Of a stretch of DNA of 64,000 nucleotides, positions 1 through 9,181 are shown in pieces. The notes under the pieces are model-generated. The model saw only the letters and a program-made list of their open reading frames with translations. It had not been told where the DNA came from and made no database searches. The stretch comes from Verrucomicrobiaceae bacterium (lineage in GTDB: Bacteria > Verrucomicrobiota > Verrucomicrobiia > Verrucomicrobiales > Verrucomicrobiaceae): assembly GCA_024232965.1 (NCBI GenBank), contig JACKQF010000008.1, positions 248,001-312,000 of the forward strand, written 5' to 3'. The position numbers and the translations under genes are program-made. The first letter of the stretch is position 1. Every line of letters begins with the position of its first letter.

Positions 1-834
1 CGAGGCCACGCCTTCCGCAGGCACATCGCCGCCAGCCGTCCACAAGATCGCGTTCAGCACCAATTTGCGCTGGTCATTGTTGCCCCAGCCCGCATGGAAA
101 TGCCCACCCGTGAATCCAAATCCACGCCCACCATCTTCCCGTTGCACCGCCCAGGCCACATGCTGCGGCACCTTGTTCTTCACTTCCTCACGCACCGCAT
201 CATTGCCACTGTGATCGCCGTTCGGACGACTCATGGTCGAATCGGGAGCAACCGCGGTCAGGATCGGCGTCACCCCTTTCATGCCGCGACGAAAGCGCAT
301 GTGAAAGTACCACTCGTCATTCGTGGCAAAAGGCTTCACTCCGCTGCTGATCGGATGATCTGGCAACTCCTTAAAGTCTGCTTCCCAATGGGGATTCACG
401 CTCCAGTTGATCTCAAAGGCTCCGCCGAGCCAGTCGATGAACTCCTTGTTCCCCTTTTCGATCGTCGGCTCCACGGCGTAGTGAAGACAGACCAATCCAC
501 ACCCTCGCTTCATCTCTTTGTCCAGAGTCTGCAAATGATCGCCCTGCAACGCCGGATGCCCACCGCCACCATCGGAATAGATTACGATCGTGTTTGCCCA
601 GCTCATCTCCTCGGCTGAAGGCCACTCCCCGTTGAGGTGATGCTTGATCTCCACCGCCTCCGCAGCCCCTTGCTCCAAGCATTTGCGCAGCAACTGAATG
701 CCCGCATTGTGCTCATGCTGCGCCGGCCCGTGCGATGGCTTGCCCGCAATCATCAGAATATGCTTTTTGTCTGCCGCAGAGGCAGAAACGCTGACCAGCA
801 GCAAGAACGTGGCGATTTGAAAGAGACGCTTCAT
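1..834 (-). CDS. ThuA-like domain protein, exported, 3' end missing
   Basis: The frame is open from an ATG at 834 to the window edge, so the C-terminus is cut off; 278 codons are visible. The N-terminus is a signal peptide (MKRLFQIATFLLLVSVSASA) followed by KKHILMIAGKPSHGPAQHEH, the usual start of the ThuA fold, a class I glutamine amidotransferase-like fold. Later motifs fit the family: IVIYSDGGGGHPALQ, GLVCLHYAVE, and near the end GRGFGFTGGHFHAGW, the family's C-terminal signature. ThuA proteins are linked to sugar utilisation, and exported copies are very common in Verrucomicrobia and Planctomycetes, often beside Gfo/Idh/MocA oxidoreductases. The substrate is unknown. It is separated from pnp by a terminator that belongs to pnp. 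Confidence 0.8.
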   Translation of the reverse strand, partial: MKRLFQIATFLLLVSVSASAADKKHILMIAGKPSHGPAQHEHNAGIQLLRKCLEQGAAEAVEIKHHLNGEWPSAEEMSWANTIVIYSDGGGGHPALQGDHLQTLDKEMKRGCGLVCLHYAVEPTIEKGNKEFIDWLGGAFEINWSVNPHWEADFKELPDHPISSGVKPFATNDEWYFHMRFRRGMKGVTPILTAVAPDSTMSRPNGDHSGNDAVREEVKNKVPQHVAWAVQREDGGRGFGFTGGHFHAGWGNNDQRKLVLNAILWTAGGDVPAEGVAS

Positions 835-952
835 GGATAAAATTAGATCAGTTGGAAACAGGTGGTTAGAACGTGCCTAGATCCCGCAGGATTACAAGAG
901 AAGCTCGCTATACGGATCAGCTACAACATCTCGGCCCCGCCTTTCGGCCACC

Positions 953-985
953 AAAAAAAGCGCGGGCCGTTTCCAGCCCGCGCTT
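953..985 (-). terminator. Rho-independent terminator after pnp
   Basis: On the minus strand AGCGCGGGC (984-976) pairs with GCCCGCGCT (967-959), with an 8-nt loop between, followed by a run of seven T (959-953). It lies 35 bases after the pnp stop codon and is a textbook intrinsic terminator. Confidence 0.9.
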
Positions 986-1019
986 CGTGATTGTGTTGCG
1001 CTCGGTGGCGCGGGATCGC

Positions 1020-3158
1020 TTAGGCTTCGGCGGAACCGGCGGCTTGTTCAGCCTGGTCTTTTTCTGCCATCGCGGCTTTGCGGCTCATCTTCACGCGGCC
1101 TTTGTCATCGACTCCGACGCACTTGGCGGTGACCATGTCGCCGACCTTGACCACGTCTTCGACGGCCTTGACTCGGAAGTCTGCCAGCTCGCTGATGTGG
1201 ATGAGGCCGTCTTTGCTGCCAAAGAGGCGCATGAAGGCGCCGAAGTTGGTCGTGCTGACCACCTTGCCAGTGTAAATCTTGCCGACTTCGACTTCTGCGG
1301 AGACGCCGCTGACCATTTCCACGGCACGCTCCATGCCTTCCTTGCGGGTGGCGTAGATGTAAACGGTGCCGTCGTCTTCGATGCTGATTTCAGCGCCGGA
1401 CTCAGCCTGGATCGCTTTGATGTTCTTACCGCCAGGGCCGATGAGCTCGCCGATCTTCTCTGGGTTGATCTTGAGCACTTCGATACGCGGAGCGTATTTG
1501 CTGAGCGGCTTCACTTCGGAGATGCCCTGTGCCATAGCGGCGAGCACTTGGGTGCGGCCCGCCTTGGCCTTAACAATAGCTTCTTCGAGGATAGCCAAAG
1601 GAATGCCTGGGAGCTTCAGGTCGAGCTGGTAACCGGTGACGCCTTCGCTGGTGCCACAGAGTTTGAAGTCCATGTCGCCAAAGTGGTCTTCGCTGCCGAT
1701 GATGTCCAGCATCGTCAAGTAGCGCTTCATGGTGTCGCCTTCGTATTCGCTGACGAGACCGACGCTGATGCCACCCACAGGGCGCTTCAGAGGCACACCC
1801 GCGTCCATGAGAGCCATGACGCCGGAGCAAACCGAAGCCATTGAGGTGGAGCCATTGGATTCCATGACTTCACTGCTGATGCGGATCGCGTAAGGGAACT
1901 GTTCTTTGCTCGGGATGACCGGAGCGATGGAGCGTTCTGCAAGTGCGCCGTGGCCGATTTCGCGACGGTTCTGACCCCCAAAGCGGCCAGTCTCACCGAC
2001 GGAAAACGGAGGGAAGTTGTAGTGCAGGATGAAGCGCTTGCTTTCAGGACCACCTGCGTAGGTGTCCATTTCCTGAGCTTCGTCCGCAGGAGCCAAGGTG
2101 GCGATCGCCAGGGCCTGAGTCTCCCCACGGGCAAACAGAGCGGAACCGTGGGTGCGGGGAAGCACGGAGGCCTCACCAGACAGCGGGCGGAGCTGATCCA
2201 CACCACGACCATCACAACGGCTTTGCTTGTCCAAGATGGAGATGCGGAAGGCTTTCTTCTGGAGGTAATCAAAGGCCTGGCTGATTTCAAAGCCGGTGGC
2301 TTCTGGGAACTTAGCCTTGATGGCGGCTTCCACTTCGTCCTTCAGAGCGCCAACGGCCTTGCCGCGTGCGACTTTGGAGGGCGTGTAGAGAGCGGCTTCA
2401 ATGCGATCACCAGCGACGGCGTAGGCGACTTCAAGGAGTTCGTCCTTCACCAGCATGAGCGGCATTTCGCGCTTCACCTTACCGGCGAGCTTGATCAGTT
2501 CTTCCTGAGCTGCGACGAGCTGCTGCACCTGCTCTTGAGCAAAGTGGAGAGCTTTGACGAAGTCAGCTTCTGGAAGCTCCTCAGCGGCACCTTCGATCAT
2601 GATGACGTCGTTCTTGCTGCCGACGTAAACGAGATCCAGGTCGCTATCGAGGCGCTGGGTCTGCGTTGGGTTCACGACAAACTGACCGTTGATGCGACCA
2701 ACACGCACGGCACCGACTGGGCCTGCGAATGGGATGTCGGAAACGCAAAGCGCTGCGGAAGCACCGTTCATCGCGAGGATGTCCGGATCGTTTTCGCCAT
2801 CAGCGCTGAGAAGCAGTGCGACGATCTGGGTGTCGTAGAGGTAGCCTTTCGGGAACAACGGACGCAATGGGCGGTCCGTCATGCGGCAGGTGAGGATTTC
2901 CTTCTCCGTTGGGCGGCCTTCGCGCTTGAAGTAGCCACCAGGGAAGCGGCCAGCTGCGGATGCTTTTTCTTTGTATTCCACGCTGAGGGGGAACCAGTCC
3001 TGGCCGTCCTTCAATTTGGTGGCGGAGACTGCGGTGACGATCACCATGGTGTCGCCGAGACGCACGGTCACGGCTCCGTCGGCCAGCTTTGCGAGCTTGC
3101 CGGTTTCGATTTCGATTGTGCCCTGTCCGAGGGCTGCGGTTACTTTATGAATGGCCAT
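1020..3158 (-). CDS. pnp: Polyribonucleotide nucleotidyltransferase (PNPase)
   Basis: PNPase degrades RNA 3' to 5' by phosphorolysis and is a core part of bacterial RNA turnover. The 712-residue product has the full family order: two RNase PH-like domains (AGRFPGGYFKREGRPTEKE in the first, THGSALFARGETQALA in the second), then a KH domain (KIGELIGPGGKNIKAIQ) and a C-terminal S1 domain (GKVVSTTNFGAFMRLFGSKD). The start at 3158 (MAIHKVTAALG) is preferred. An in-frame extension to 3242 would add 28 residues unlike the family, and 712 residues matches the usual length. It lies just downstream of rpsO in the same direction, the classic rpsO-pnp arrangement, with a hairpin between them. Confidence 0.97.
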   Translation of the reverse strand: MAIHKVTAALGQGTIEIETGKLAKLADGAVTVRLGDTMVIVTAVSATKLKDGQDWFPLSVEYKEKASAAGRFPGGYFKREGRPTEKEILTCRMTDRPLRPLFPKGYLYDTQIVALLLSADGENDPDILAMNGASAALCVSDIPFAGPVGAVRVGRINGQFVVNPTQTQRLDSDLDLVYVGSKNDVIMIEGAAEELPEADFVKALHFAQEQVQQLVAAQEELIKLAGKVKREMPLMLVKDELLEVAYAVAGDRIEAALYTPSKVARGKAVGALKDEVEAAIKAKFPEATGFEISQAFDYLQKKAFRISILDKQSRCDGRGVDQLRPLSGEASVLPRTHGSALFARGETQALAIATLAPADEAQEMDTYAGGPESKRFILHYNFPPFSVGETGRFGGQNRREIGHGALAERSIAPVIPSKEQFPYAIRISSEVMESNGSTSMASVCSGVMALMDAGVPLKRPVGGISVGLVSEYEGDTMKRYLTMLDIIGSEDHFGDMDFKLCGTSEGVTGYQLDLKLPGIPLAILEEAIVKAKAGRTQVLAAMAQGISEVKPLSKYAPRIEVLKINPEKIGELIGPGGKNIKAIQAESGAEISIEDDGTVYIYATRKEGMERAVEMVSGVSAEVEVGKIYTGKVVSTTNFGAFMRLFGSKDGLIHISELADFRVKAVEDVVKVGDMVTAKCVGVDDKGRVKMSRKAAMAEKDQAEQAAGSAEA

Positions 3159-3367
3159 AGGTTGGCTTGTTTCTTTGGTTTGGTTTCTTGGTTTTAGGGA
3201 AAGGGGTGGGCGCTTCAATTCGGACGCCCAGAGCACTGGCATGAAAAACAGTCACGCCAAAAAGGCGATGCTGTGGCCACCAGTTTCCATCTTCGAGCCT
3301 AGCCAAACAACCACGCCATGGGGCGCGGCCGCAAGCGGTCCGTTAAAGATGAAAGGCCCAAAAGCAG

Positions 3368-3395
3368 AAGGGTGATGCAAACACATCACCCTTCC
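3368..3395 (-). terminator. Hairpin between rpsO and pnp
   Basis: GAAGGGTGATG (3395-3385 read on the minus strand) and its complement (3378-3368) form an 11-bp perfect stem with a 6-nt loop, then CTGCTTTTGG. The T run is short, so termination may be partial. It sits 15 bases after rpsO, where in other bacteria a terminator and RNase processing site separate rpsO from pnp. Confidence 0.7.
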
Positions 3396-3409
3396 GTCGA
3401 TCAGGAAAA

Positions 3410-3670
3410 TTAGCGGCGCAGACCGAGGCTCTTCAGGAGCTTCTGGTAGCGGTCTTCTGCGGTCAACTTGAGATAGTCGAGCAGTTTCCGGCGGCGTGCG
3501 ACCATCTTGAGGAGGCCCCGACGGGTGGAATGATCTTTCTGATGCTTATTCAGATGGCCGCTCAGCTGGTTGATACGCTGAGTAAGCAGTGCCACTTGGA
3601 CATCGGAGCTTCCGGTGTCTTTTTCGTGCAGTTTGAATGCTGTGGCTGATGTTGCAGTAGTGTCGCTCAT
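3410..3670 (-). CDS. rpsO: Small ribosomal subunit protein uS15
   Basis: S15 binds the central domain of 16S rRNA and is a primary assembly protein of the small subunit. The 86-residue product carries the family signature from residue 17: EKDTGSSDVQVALLTQRI, then LSGHLNKHQKDHSTRRGLL and RRRKLLDYLK. The length is typical (about 89). The N-terminal dozen residues (MSDTTATSATAF) are longer and more Thr/Ala-rich than in E. coli. It is the first gene of the rpsO-pnp pair. Confidence 0.97.
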   Translation of the reverse strand: MSDTTATSATAFKLHEKDTGSSDVQVALLTQRINQLSGHLNKHQKDHSTRRGLLKMVARRRKLLDYLKLTAEDRYQKLLKSLGLRR

Positions 3671-3862
3671 GGAGTTTTAAAAGCCCGCCACCTTGGCAGG
3701 TTTTGGTTTCTTAGATTTTTTGGTTTGAGGGCGGAAATGAAAGCACAGCCCACCTCTTCCGCAACTGAAAGTTCAGGGATTTTAATGCCCCCGGGGCCGT
3801 GCCCCTCCCAACCATCGGAGCCCCACCAATCCCCTCACCCATTGGAAATTCAGCGATTTTCG

Positions 3863-6800
3863 TTACTTTCCACCGGGCCAGGAGCGGAGCATTTGCAGGG
3901 TTTCCGCCAATTGCAGGTGCCCGGGCTTGGCGGTCAGGCGCGGGAACTTGCCGTCCAGCATCACGTAGCGTTGGTTCCGGGTCAGCATCAGTTTGCGGTC
4001 CTTGATCTCCACCTCCGTGAACCCAGCGTGCGCTGCGGCTAGCCGGATCGCCGCGCAGGTCAGCAGGTTTTGGATAGCGTGGGGCGGCTTGTCGCCATAC
4101 TGGTCGCGCCACTGCTCCTCCAGCTCGTCCAGTTCCCGCCGCGTCATCACCTCCCCCAGCGCTCGATAGGCCTGGATGCGCATTCGGGCGTCCTCGATGA
4201 AGCTCGACGGCACAAAAGCGGGCGTCGCCCCGTAGATCGCGTCGTCCATCAGCGCCTCGCTAGTCACCAGGAAGTCCACCCGCAGCGTCACGTCCACCGG
4301 TCGCGCCACCTTCCGCCCCTGCGATTTGTTCACCGCCTGCTTCAGCATCTGGCAATACAGATCAAACCCGACCGCCGCAATGTGCCCGCTCTGCTCCGTG
4401 CCCAGCAGGTTCCCTGCCCCACGGATCTCCAGGTCGCGCAGGGCAATTTTGAACCCGGATCCCAACCCCGCATACTGCTTCATCGCGTTCACCCGCTTCC
4501 GCGCGTCTCCGCCCTCCACAAAGTCCCGCGGCAGCATCAGATAGGCGTGGGCCTGCGTCCCACCACGCCCGACGCGACCGCGCAGCTGATACAGGTCCGC
4601 CAGCCCAAAACGATCCGCACGGTCAATGATGATCGTGTTCGCGTTCGGGATATCCACCCCGCTCTCGATGATCGTCGTGCACACCAGCACGTCTGCCTGA
4701 CCATCCACAAAGGTGTGCATCACATTCTCCAGCAGCGTTTCATCCATCTGCCCGTGCCCCACCAGCACGCGCGCCCGAGGACATAGACTGCGGATCTTGG
4801 CGGCGACTTTCTCGATGCTCATCACCCGGTTGTGCAGAAAAAACACCTGCCCTCCGCGATCCAACTCTGCATCCACCGCCGCACGGATCACCCGCTCGTC
4901 GTAGGGGCAAATGATCGTCTGCACCGCCTGCTTGTTCGGCGGAGGCGTCTCGATGGTGGACATATCGCGCATGCCCATCAGCGCCAAGTAGAGCGTGCGC
5001 GGGATCGGCGTCGCAGACAGGGTCAATACGTCCACCAGCCGAAACAGCTCCTTGAACTTCTCCTTATGCTTCACGCCAAAGCGCTGCTCCTCATCCACCA
5101 CCACGAGGCCCAGATCCTTGTAGCGCACGTCTTTGGAGATCAGCCGATGCGTGCCCACCACGATATCCACTGACCCATCCGTGATTCCTTTGAGGATACC
5201 CTTTTCGCGATGCTTCGGCGTCAGGCGGCATAGCATCTCCACCGTCACGGGGAATTCGCTCATGCGCTGCCGGATCGTCTGCCAGTGCTGCCGCGCCAGC
5301 ACCGTCGTCGGCACCAGGATGGCGACCTGACGCCCACCCATGACCGCTTTAAAGGCCGCACGGATCGCCACCTCTGTCTTGCCAAAGCCTACGTCCGCAC
5401 ACAGCAGTCGATCCATCGGCTTCTCAGACTCCATGTCGCGCTTGATCTCCTCCACACAGCGCAGCTGGTCGGGCGTCTCGTGGTAGAGAAAGGATTCCTC
5501 AAACTCCACCTGCCACTTCCCATCCGCTGGATGCGCGGTGCCCTGCACCGATTGGCGCTCCGCCGCGATCGTCAGCATCCGCGCCGCGAATTCCTCCACG
5601 CTGCGCTCCGCATTCTTCCGCGCCCGCTGCCAGCGCGCATCGCCCAGCTTGCTCAGCTCCGGCTTTTTCCCGCCCACCCCCACATAGCGGCTGACCAGAT
5701 GGGCCTGCCCCAGCGGCACAAAGAGCCGCGCCTGATCCGCATACTCGATGACCAGCACCTCCTCCTTGCGCTTCCCGGCCTCCCGCATCTGCACCTCGGA
5801 GAATCGCCCGATGCCGTGGTCCATGTGCACCACCATGTCCCCCACGCGCAGATCGCGCAGCACATCGCGGGCCTTTCTCAGCGTTGCCGTCTCATCCAGC
5901 TTCGATCCCCTCACCCGACGCACCGTCTGATGGCGACCAAAAATCTCCGCACCCGTCAGCACCGCCAGCCGCGCCGATGGCGCCGTGAAGCCCCGATACA
6001 AAAGCCCCAGCACCGGCTCCACCGCATCCTTGATCGATGGATCACACACCTCCGCAAAGCGTTCCTTCTCCGCCTCATTGTGAAAAAAGATCACCACCCG
6101 CCACTTCGCCTCATGCCAGTCGCGCACCTGCTTTTCAAACTGCTGCCGACGCACCTCGTGCATCACAAAGTCCGACGCATCAAAGACGCCCAGCGGATTT
6201 TCCAGCAACGCGCAGGAGAAGTCCTCAATCCCGCCCGATGGCGATGCCCCCGACGTGATCCGCACCTGCGCCGACTCCACATCCACCGCCACAGCGACCA
6301 GGATGTCGCCCTTCTGCAGATAGTCGCGCACAGCGCCCGTGTCCGCATCCCCATCCGCCAGATGAAAGATCACCTCCGCCTCATCCAGCTTTCGCACACT
6401 CGACTGATGATGGATGTCAAAGGCACGGATCGACTCGATCTCATCATCAAAGAGCTCCACCCGCAGCGGCTCCTCCGCCTGCCAGGAATAAAAATCAATG
6501 ATGCCCCCGCGCCGCGCCACCTGGCCCCGCTCCGTCACCACCGGCACACGCTCATAACCCGCCGCCTCCAGTTCCACCAGCAGCGCCTCCACATCCAGCT
6601 TCAGCCCCGGTTGTAAAAGCCGCCGATTCCCCTCCACCGCCGACAGCATCGGCGCAGGCTCGTCCAGACTGTCCGCACACAGCACGATCGCCGTCGGTGC
6701 CCCATCGCCGGCCGATCGCCAACGACTCAGCACCGATACCCGCTCCGCCATCAGCTCCGGGTCCGGCAGCGCCTCCTCCGTCGCCGCACTGTGCAGCCGA

Positions 6801-7075
6801 GGAAAATACAGCGCCTGCGAATGCCACACCCCCAGCTCCGTGTGGACCTGATCCTGGGTCCGCACGTCCTCACACAACAGCCAGACCCTCCGCCCCGGTG
6901 CCGTCACCTCCAAATGCCGAACGACCAGCGCCGCCGCAAACGGCAGAGCCTCGCGACAGACGTGATCCAGCACCAGCGCCCCGGCATCCGCCCCCTTTGC
7001 CTTCCCCAGCTTAGCCAAGCGCGCCGAAAACTCCCGCGTCTTCAAGACCGCATCCACCAGACCAAGCGCTGCCAT
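3863..7075 (-). CDS. mfd: Transcription-repair coupling factor
   Basis: Mfd removes RNA polymerase stalled at DNA lesions and recruits UvrA. The product, 1070 residues from the ATG at 7075, has the family layout: a UvrB-like N-terminal part (RGGIIDFYSWQAEEPLRVE near residue 190), the RNA-polymerase-interacting CarD-like domain (DMVVHMDHGIGRFSEVQ near 412), a superfamily 2 helicase core with Walker A (ADVGFGKT, 560-567) and DEEQ box (VVVDEEQRFGVKHKEK, about 658), the helicase C domain (DRFGLADLYQLRGRVGR), and the C-terminal TRCF domain. A GTG at 7201 would add 42 residues rich in Arg and Ser with no family resemblance, so the internal ATG is chosen. It lies alone; the 200 bases after it hold nothing I recognise. 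Confidence 0.96.
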   Translation of the reverse strand: MAALGLVDAVLKTREFSARLAKLGKAKGADAGALVLDHVCREALPFAAALVVRHLEVTAPGRRVWLLCEDVRTQDQVHTELGVWHSQALYFPRLHSAATEEALPDPELMAERVSVLSRWRSAGDGAPTAIVLCADSLDEPAPMLSAVEGNRRLLQPGLKLDVEALLVELEAAGYERVPVVTERGQVARRGGIIDFYSWQAEEPLRVELFDDEIESIRAFDIHHQSSVRKLDEAEVIFHLADGDADTGAVRDYLQKGDILVAVAVDVESAQVRITSGASPSGGIEDFSCALLENPLGVFDASDFVMHEVRRQQFEKQVRDWHEAKWRVVIFFHNEAEKERFAEVCDPSIKDAVEPVLGLLYRGFTAPSARLAVLTGAEIFGRHQTVRRVRGSKLDETATLRKARDVLRDLRVGDMVVHMDHGIGRFSEVQMREAGKRKEEVLVIEYADQARLFVPLGQAHLVSRYVGVGGKKPELSKLGDARWQRARKNAERSVEEFAARMLTIAAERQSVQGTAHPADGKWQVEFEESFLYHETPDQLRCVEEIKRDMESEKPMDRLLCADVGFGKTEVAIRAAFKAVMGGRQVAILVPTTVLARQHWQTIRQRMSEFPVTVEMLCRLTPKHREKGILKGITDGSVDIVVGTHRLISKDVRYKDLGLVVVDEEQRFGVKHKEKFKELFRLVDVLTLSATPIPRTLYLALMGMRDMSTIETPPPNKQAVQTIICPYDERVIRAAVDAELDRGGQVFFLHNRVMSIEKVAAKIRSLCPRARVLVGHGQMDETLLENVMHTFVDGQADVLVCTTIIESGVDIPNANTIIIDRADRFGLADLYQLRGRVGRGGTQAHAYLMLPRDFVEGGDARKRVNAMKQYAGLGSGFKIALRDLEIRGAGNLLGTEQSGHIAAVGFDLYCQMLKQAVNKSQGRKVARPVDVTLRVDFLVTSEALMDDAIYGATPAFVPSSFIEDARMRIQAYRALGEVMTRRELDELEEQWRDQYGDKPPHAIQNLLTCAAIRLAAAHAGFTEVEIKDRKLMLTRNQRYVMLDGKFPRLTAKPGHLQLAETLQMLRSWPGGK

Positions 7076-7327
7076 CCCCTCAGGAGAACCTTCCCCCTTG
7101 AGTGGCAGACGACGTTGACGAAGCAGCCCCGACTTTCTCGGGACCGCCGATGATCGTTTTTGAGCGGTCACAAAACAGGCCGATGATACGTCCCACGCCA
7201 CCAGAAAGGCGCAAGTGAAGAATCAGGGTGCCCGCCGGCAAAAGTTCACCCCACGGTCAAGGTCGCGTCAGCTCATGCCCCGCCCACCTCGGAAGCCCCC
7301 TCCACCATCACGCTCAGCGACGCGGCA

Positions 7328-7834
7328 TTATCGCCAGAACGAAAGCGAGAATGCCCATTGCCACATCATGGAAACCCCCAACCCCACAGCAACCGCCGCC
7401 AAGACAAACCTGACCACGATCCCGATCGGTCGCCAGAGTCTGACCCCAGCCATGCTGAATAGGCCCACTATCGCAATAGCCCCTTCAACGTAGAGCAGTT
7501 GGACCAATTGATCGGCCAGAGCCTTGCTTTCCTGAGCATCGGTAATCCGATATTGTGGAATGAGAAACCAGCAAACTAGAGGAAGCATCAGGGACGCAGT
7601 GAGACAAACCCAGGACGCCCCGACAAAGATCCAACTAACCTTGATTGGGCTCCTGTGCGAGACCGACGGTCCTCCACTGCTGAATTGCAGCCCGAGCCAG
7701 CCACCTGACACAGAGACAAAAGCCAGGGTCACAACGACTCCCACCCACCAAGACCATTGAAACGCCCACCAGAACCATATTGCTGCCGCAGCACCGCCGA
7801 GCGCCCCTATCGTGTATATCGCGACCTTCTTCAT
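7328..7834 (-). CDS. Small four-helix membrane protein of unknown function
   Basis: I do not recognise this 168-residue protein. It has about four hydrophobic segments: residues 4-25 with several Trp, 32-50, 70-92 and, after a soluble stretch (QYRITDAQESKALADQLVQ), two more near 112-155. The start is the ATG at 7834. It is the last gene of the minus-strand accessory cluster before mfd. The bases upstream of its start (7849-7944) form an attC-like hairpin, so it is probably a cassette gene. Small multi-helix membrane proteins without operon partners are common among integron cassette genes. Confidence 0.6.
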   Translation of the reverse strand: MKKVAIYTIGALGGAAAAIWFWWAFQWSWWVGVVVTLAFVSVSGGWLGLQFSSGGPSVSHRSPIKVSWIFVGASWVCLTASLMLPLVCWFLIPQYRITDAQESKALADQLVQLLYVEGAIAIVGLFSMAGVRLWRPIGIVVRFVLAAVAVGLGVSMMWQWAFSLSFWR

Positions 7835-7848
7835 GATTCATGGCCATA

Positions 7849-7944
7849 GCAACGCCTCGGCGCAAACGACACCGAGCGGGAAACGTCGATGACACGACCA
7901 ATGCTATACGAGCCGTTGACTGCATCCGTTTTGTGCGGCGTTGC
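7849..7944 (-). repeat. attC-like site (family A), imperfect
   Basis: Read on the minus strand, the outer arms GCAACGCC (7944-7937) and GGCGTTGC (7856-7849) are perfect complements. Just inside the first arm is ACAAAACGGATGCAG, shared with the sites at 12954-13046 and near 9230, followed by the shared AACGGCTCGTATAGCAT and GGTCGTGTC. The second half does not match the better site at 13.0 kb, so the pairing is a variant. It lies between two same-strand small genes, where an attC would be expected. Confidence 0.45.
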
Positions 7945-7993
7945 GAGTGGATGGAAGAAGCGTTCGAGCATGGGAAGAAGAAGATCCTCGTGG

Positions 7994-8233
7994 TCAATCC
8001 CGACTGGCACGAGCTACGATAATGTCAGGCCACCGTTCGTTCCAATCGCTGAATTGCTCGCCGATGTGAGTATGGCTGAACTGAAGTCCTCGACGATCCA
8101 TCTCGTCGGCGGCGGCCAAAAGAAACTGCGCAATCTGGCGAATGGACGTGGAAGAACCGCTGAACGTAACCTCCGACATCTCGTAAAGCCCCGTGGGCGT
8201 GACTTGCTTTTTTACGTATCCGTGGGCTTTCAT
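7994..8233 (-). CDS. Small soluble protein, possibly an immunity-like protein
   Basis: The product has 79 residues. Its core, SGSSTSIRQIAQFLLAAADE, then DRRGLQFSHTHIGE and the ending WPDIIVARASRD, reminds me of short proteins seen near polymorphic toxins and in integron cassettes (Imm32-like). This is memory of a pattern and not a search result. No signal peptide or membrane segment is present. The gene is flanked on both sides by attC-like hairpins (8259-8346 upstream, 7849-7944 downstream), which fits a single-gene cassette. Confidence 0.55.
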   Translation of the reverse strand: MKAHGYVKKQVTPTGLYEMSEVTFSGSSTSIRQIAQFLLAAADEMDRRGLQFSHTHIGEQFSDWNERWPDIIVARASRD

Positions 8234-8258
8234 GGGAGTGGAGGGATGGCTACTCCGA

Positions 8259-8346
8259 AAGTCAAAAGTGTGGCACGGCGGAAAGAGGACTCACAGAGCG
8301 AAGCGAACGAGCGACGTCGCCCGCCGTTGCCACCACTGACTTGTTG
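8259..8346 (-). repeat. attC-like site with paired arms and bulged bases
   Basis: Minus strand: CCAAC, AAGTCA, GTGGTGGCAACGGCGG (8336-8321), a roughly 39-nt loop, then CCGCCGTGCCACAC (8281-8268), and TGACTT (8264-8259). The long arms pair except for one extra G and one extra A on the 5' arm, and AAGTCA pairs with TGACTT. The expected GTT triplet after the last arm is replaced by TCGG, so recombination at this end may be lost. The motif GTGCCACAC is shared with the site at 13361-13486. It sits between two cassette-like genes. Confidence 0.5.
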
Positions 8347-8369
8347 GTTGGTCGTTGATGTTCCATGGG

Positions 8370-8813
8370 CTATTTGCTGGATGTCTCAAATGAAATATTG
8401 GGGACACCTGCCGCTCCAAGGTAGTTCAGAAGCACCTCAATCTTCCTGAATGGTACGTCGGGCACGGCAGAGAGCGAAACGTCAGGAAACTTTCCATCCT
8501 TGAACACTTTCTGGATGGACTTCTTGAGGCCGTCGGTATCAACAACTGCATCGCCAAGCCGAATGACTCCAGCAGCATCCATCGTGATCTTCAGTGAAGT
8601 CCAAAGCTCAGGCCGCTCGAATCTGGATGGGGGTAGTATCTCCTTCGCTGTTAGGAGCGCCTCCAACTGTTCGATGCGCTCTTCGAGGCGGGTGACACGA
8701 TCTCGGAGTTGCTCCGTCTCGGTCTTGGGGGAGACCTCATCCCGTGCCAGAATGCTGCCTGTGGAGAGGATGAAGCCAGCAGCCATCATCCGCGGAATAA
8801 ACTTCGCTTTCAT
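8370..8813 (-). CDS. Exported protein with coiled coil and ExbD/TolR-like domain
   Basis: The product has 147 residues. A signal peptide (MKAKFIPRMMAAGFILSTGS) is followed by a short coiled coil (TEQLRDRVTRLEERIEQLEA, about residues 33-53). The C-terminal half (ITMDAAGVIRLGDAVVDTDG, later VPFRKIEVLLNYLGAAGV and NISFETSSK) resembles the periplasmic domain of ExbD/TolR, where a reference residue, a central helix and a final NISL-type strand occur in this order. ExbD proteins normally have a membrane anchor and work with ExbB. Neither partner is here, so it may act as a free periplasmic domain. It lies among cassette-like genes and has repeat family B directly upstream of its start. Confidence 0.6.
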   Translation of the reverse strand: MKAKFIPRMMAAGFILSTGSILARDEVSPKTETEQLRDRVTRLEERIEQLEALLTAKEILPPSRFERPELWTSLKITMDAAGVIRLGDAVVDTDGLKKSIQKVFKDGKFPDVSLSAVPDVPFRKIEVLLNYLGAAGVPNISFETSSK

Positions 8814-8833
8814 CGCAAGGAGAGGGGTTGAGT

Positions 8834-8920
8834 GTTAGGCGAACAGTGTTGTTGGTGCTCTGCAATATCGGTTTTCGCGATATTTTTCGGGATTGGCCGA
8901 CTCAATGATGAGGCTGGGGG
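8834..8920 (-). repeat. Repeat family B, copy 1, upstream of a cassette gene
   Basis: About 87 bp, roughly two-thirds identical by eye to 13939-14024. Read on the minus strand it runs from CCCCCAGCC through a small hairpin (AATATCG, 7-nt loop, CGATATT) to AACACTGTTCGCCTAAC, ending about 20 bases before the ATG at 8813. The end GTTCGCC matches the 3' end of the attC-like site at 12954-13046. It may be a cassette end or a cassette-borne promoter. Confidence 0.5.
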
Positions 8921-9181
8921 GCTTGTGGGTCAAGGGTTTCGTGCGGAGGGGGTGGGCGCGGACTTTGTTTGGGCGTCTGAACTTTTTGGGTGGGCCTGGG
9001 TCGCGCTCGGAGCTACTGTCACCGGCCAGATATCTCAAGGCAGAGGAATGGGGGCAGAGGAATTTTCGGATTCATTCCTTTGCTGAAGTTCAAGAGCTTA
9101 TGGCCTGTTGGCGCAACATGACTTGTTCGCGCTTATTCTATTTGCCCATGGGTGGACCACGTCAGATGCGATCCCTTCCAT

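Noticed and set aside
873..3197. Long plus-strand open frames opposite pnp
   Set aside because: They are antisense shadows of a highly conserved gene with strong codon bias.
4070..7153. Plus-strand open frames opposite mfd
   Set aside because: Arg/Pro/His-rich shadow translations with no family features.
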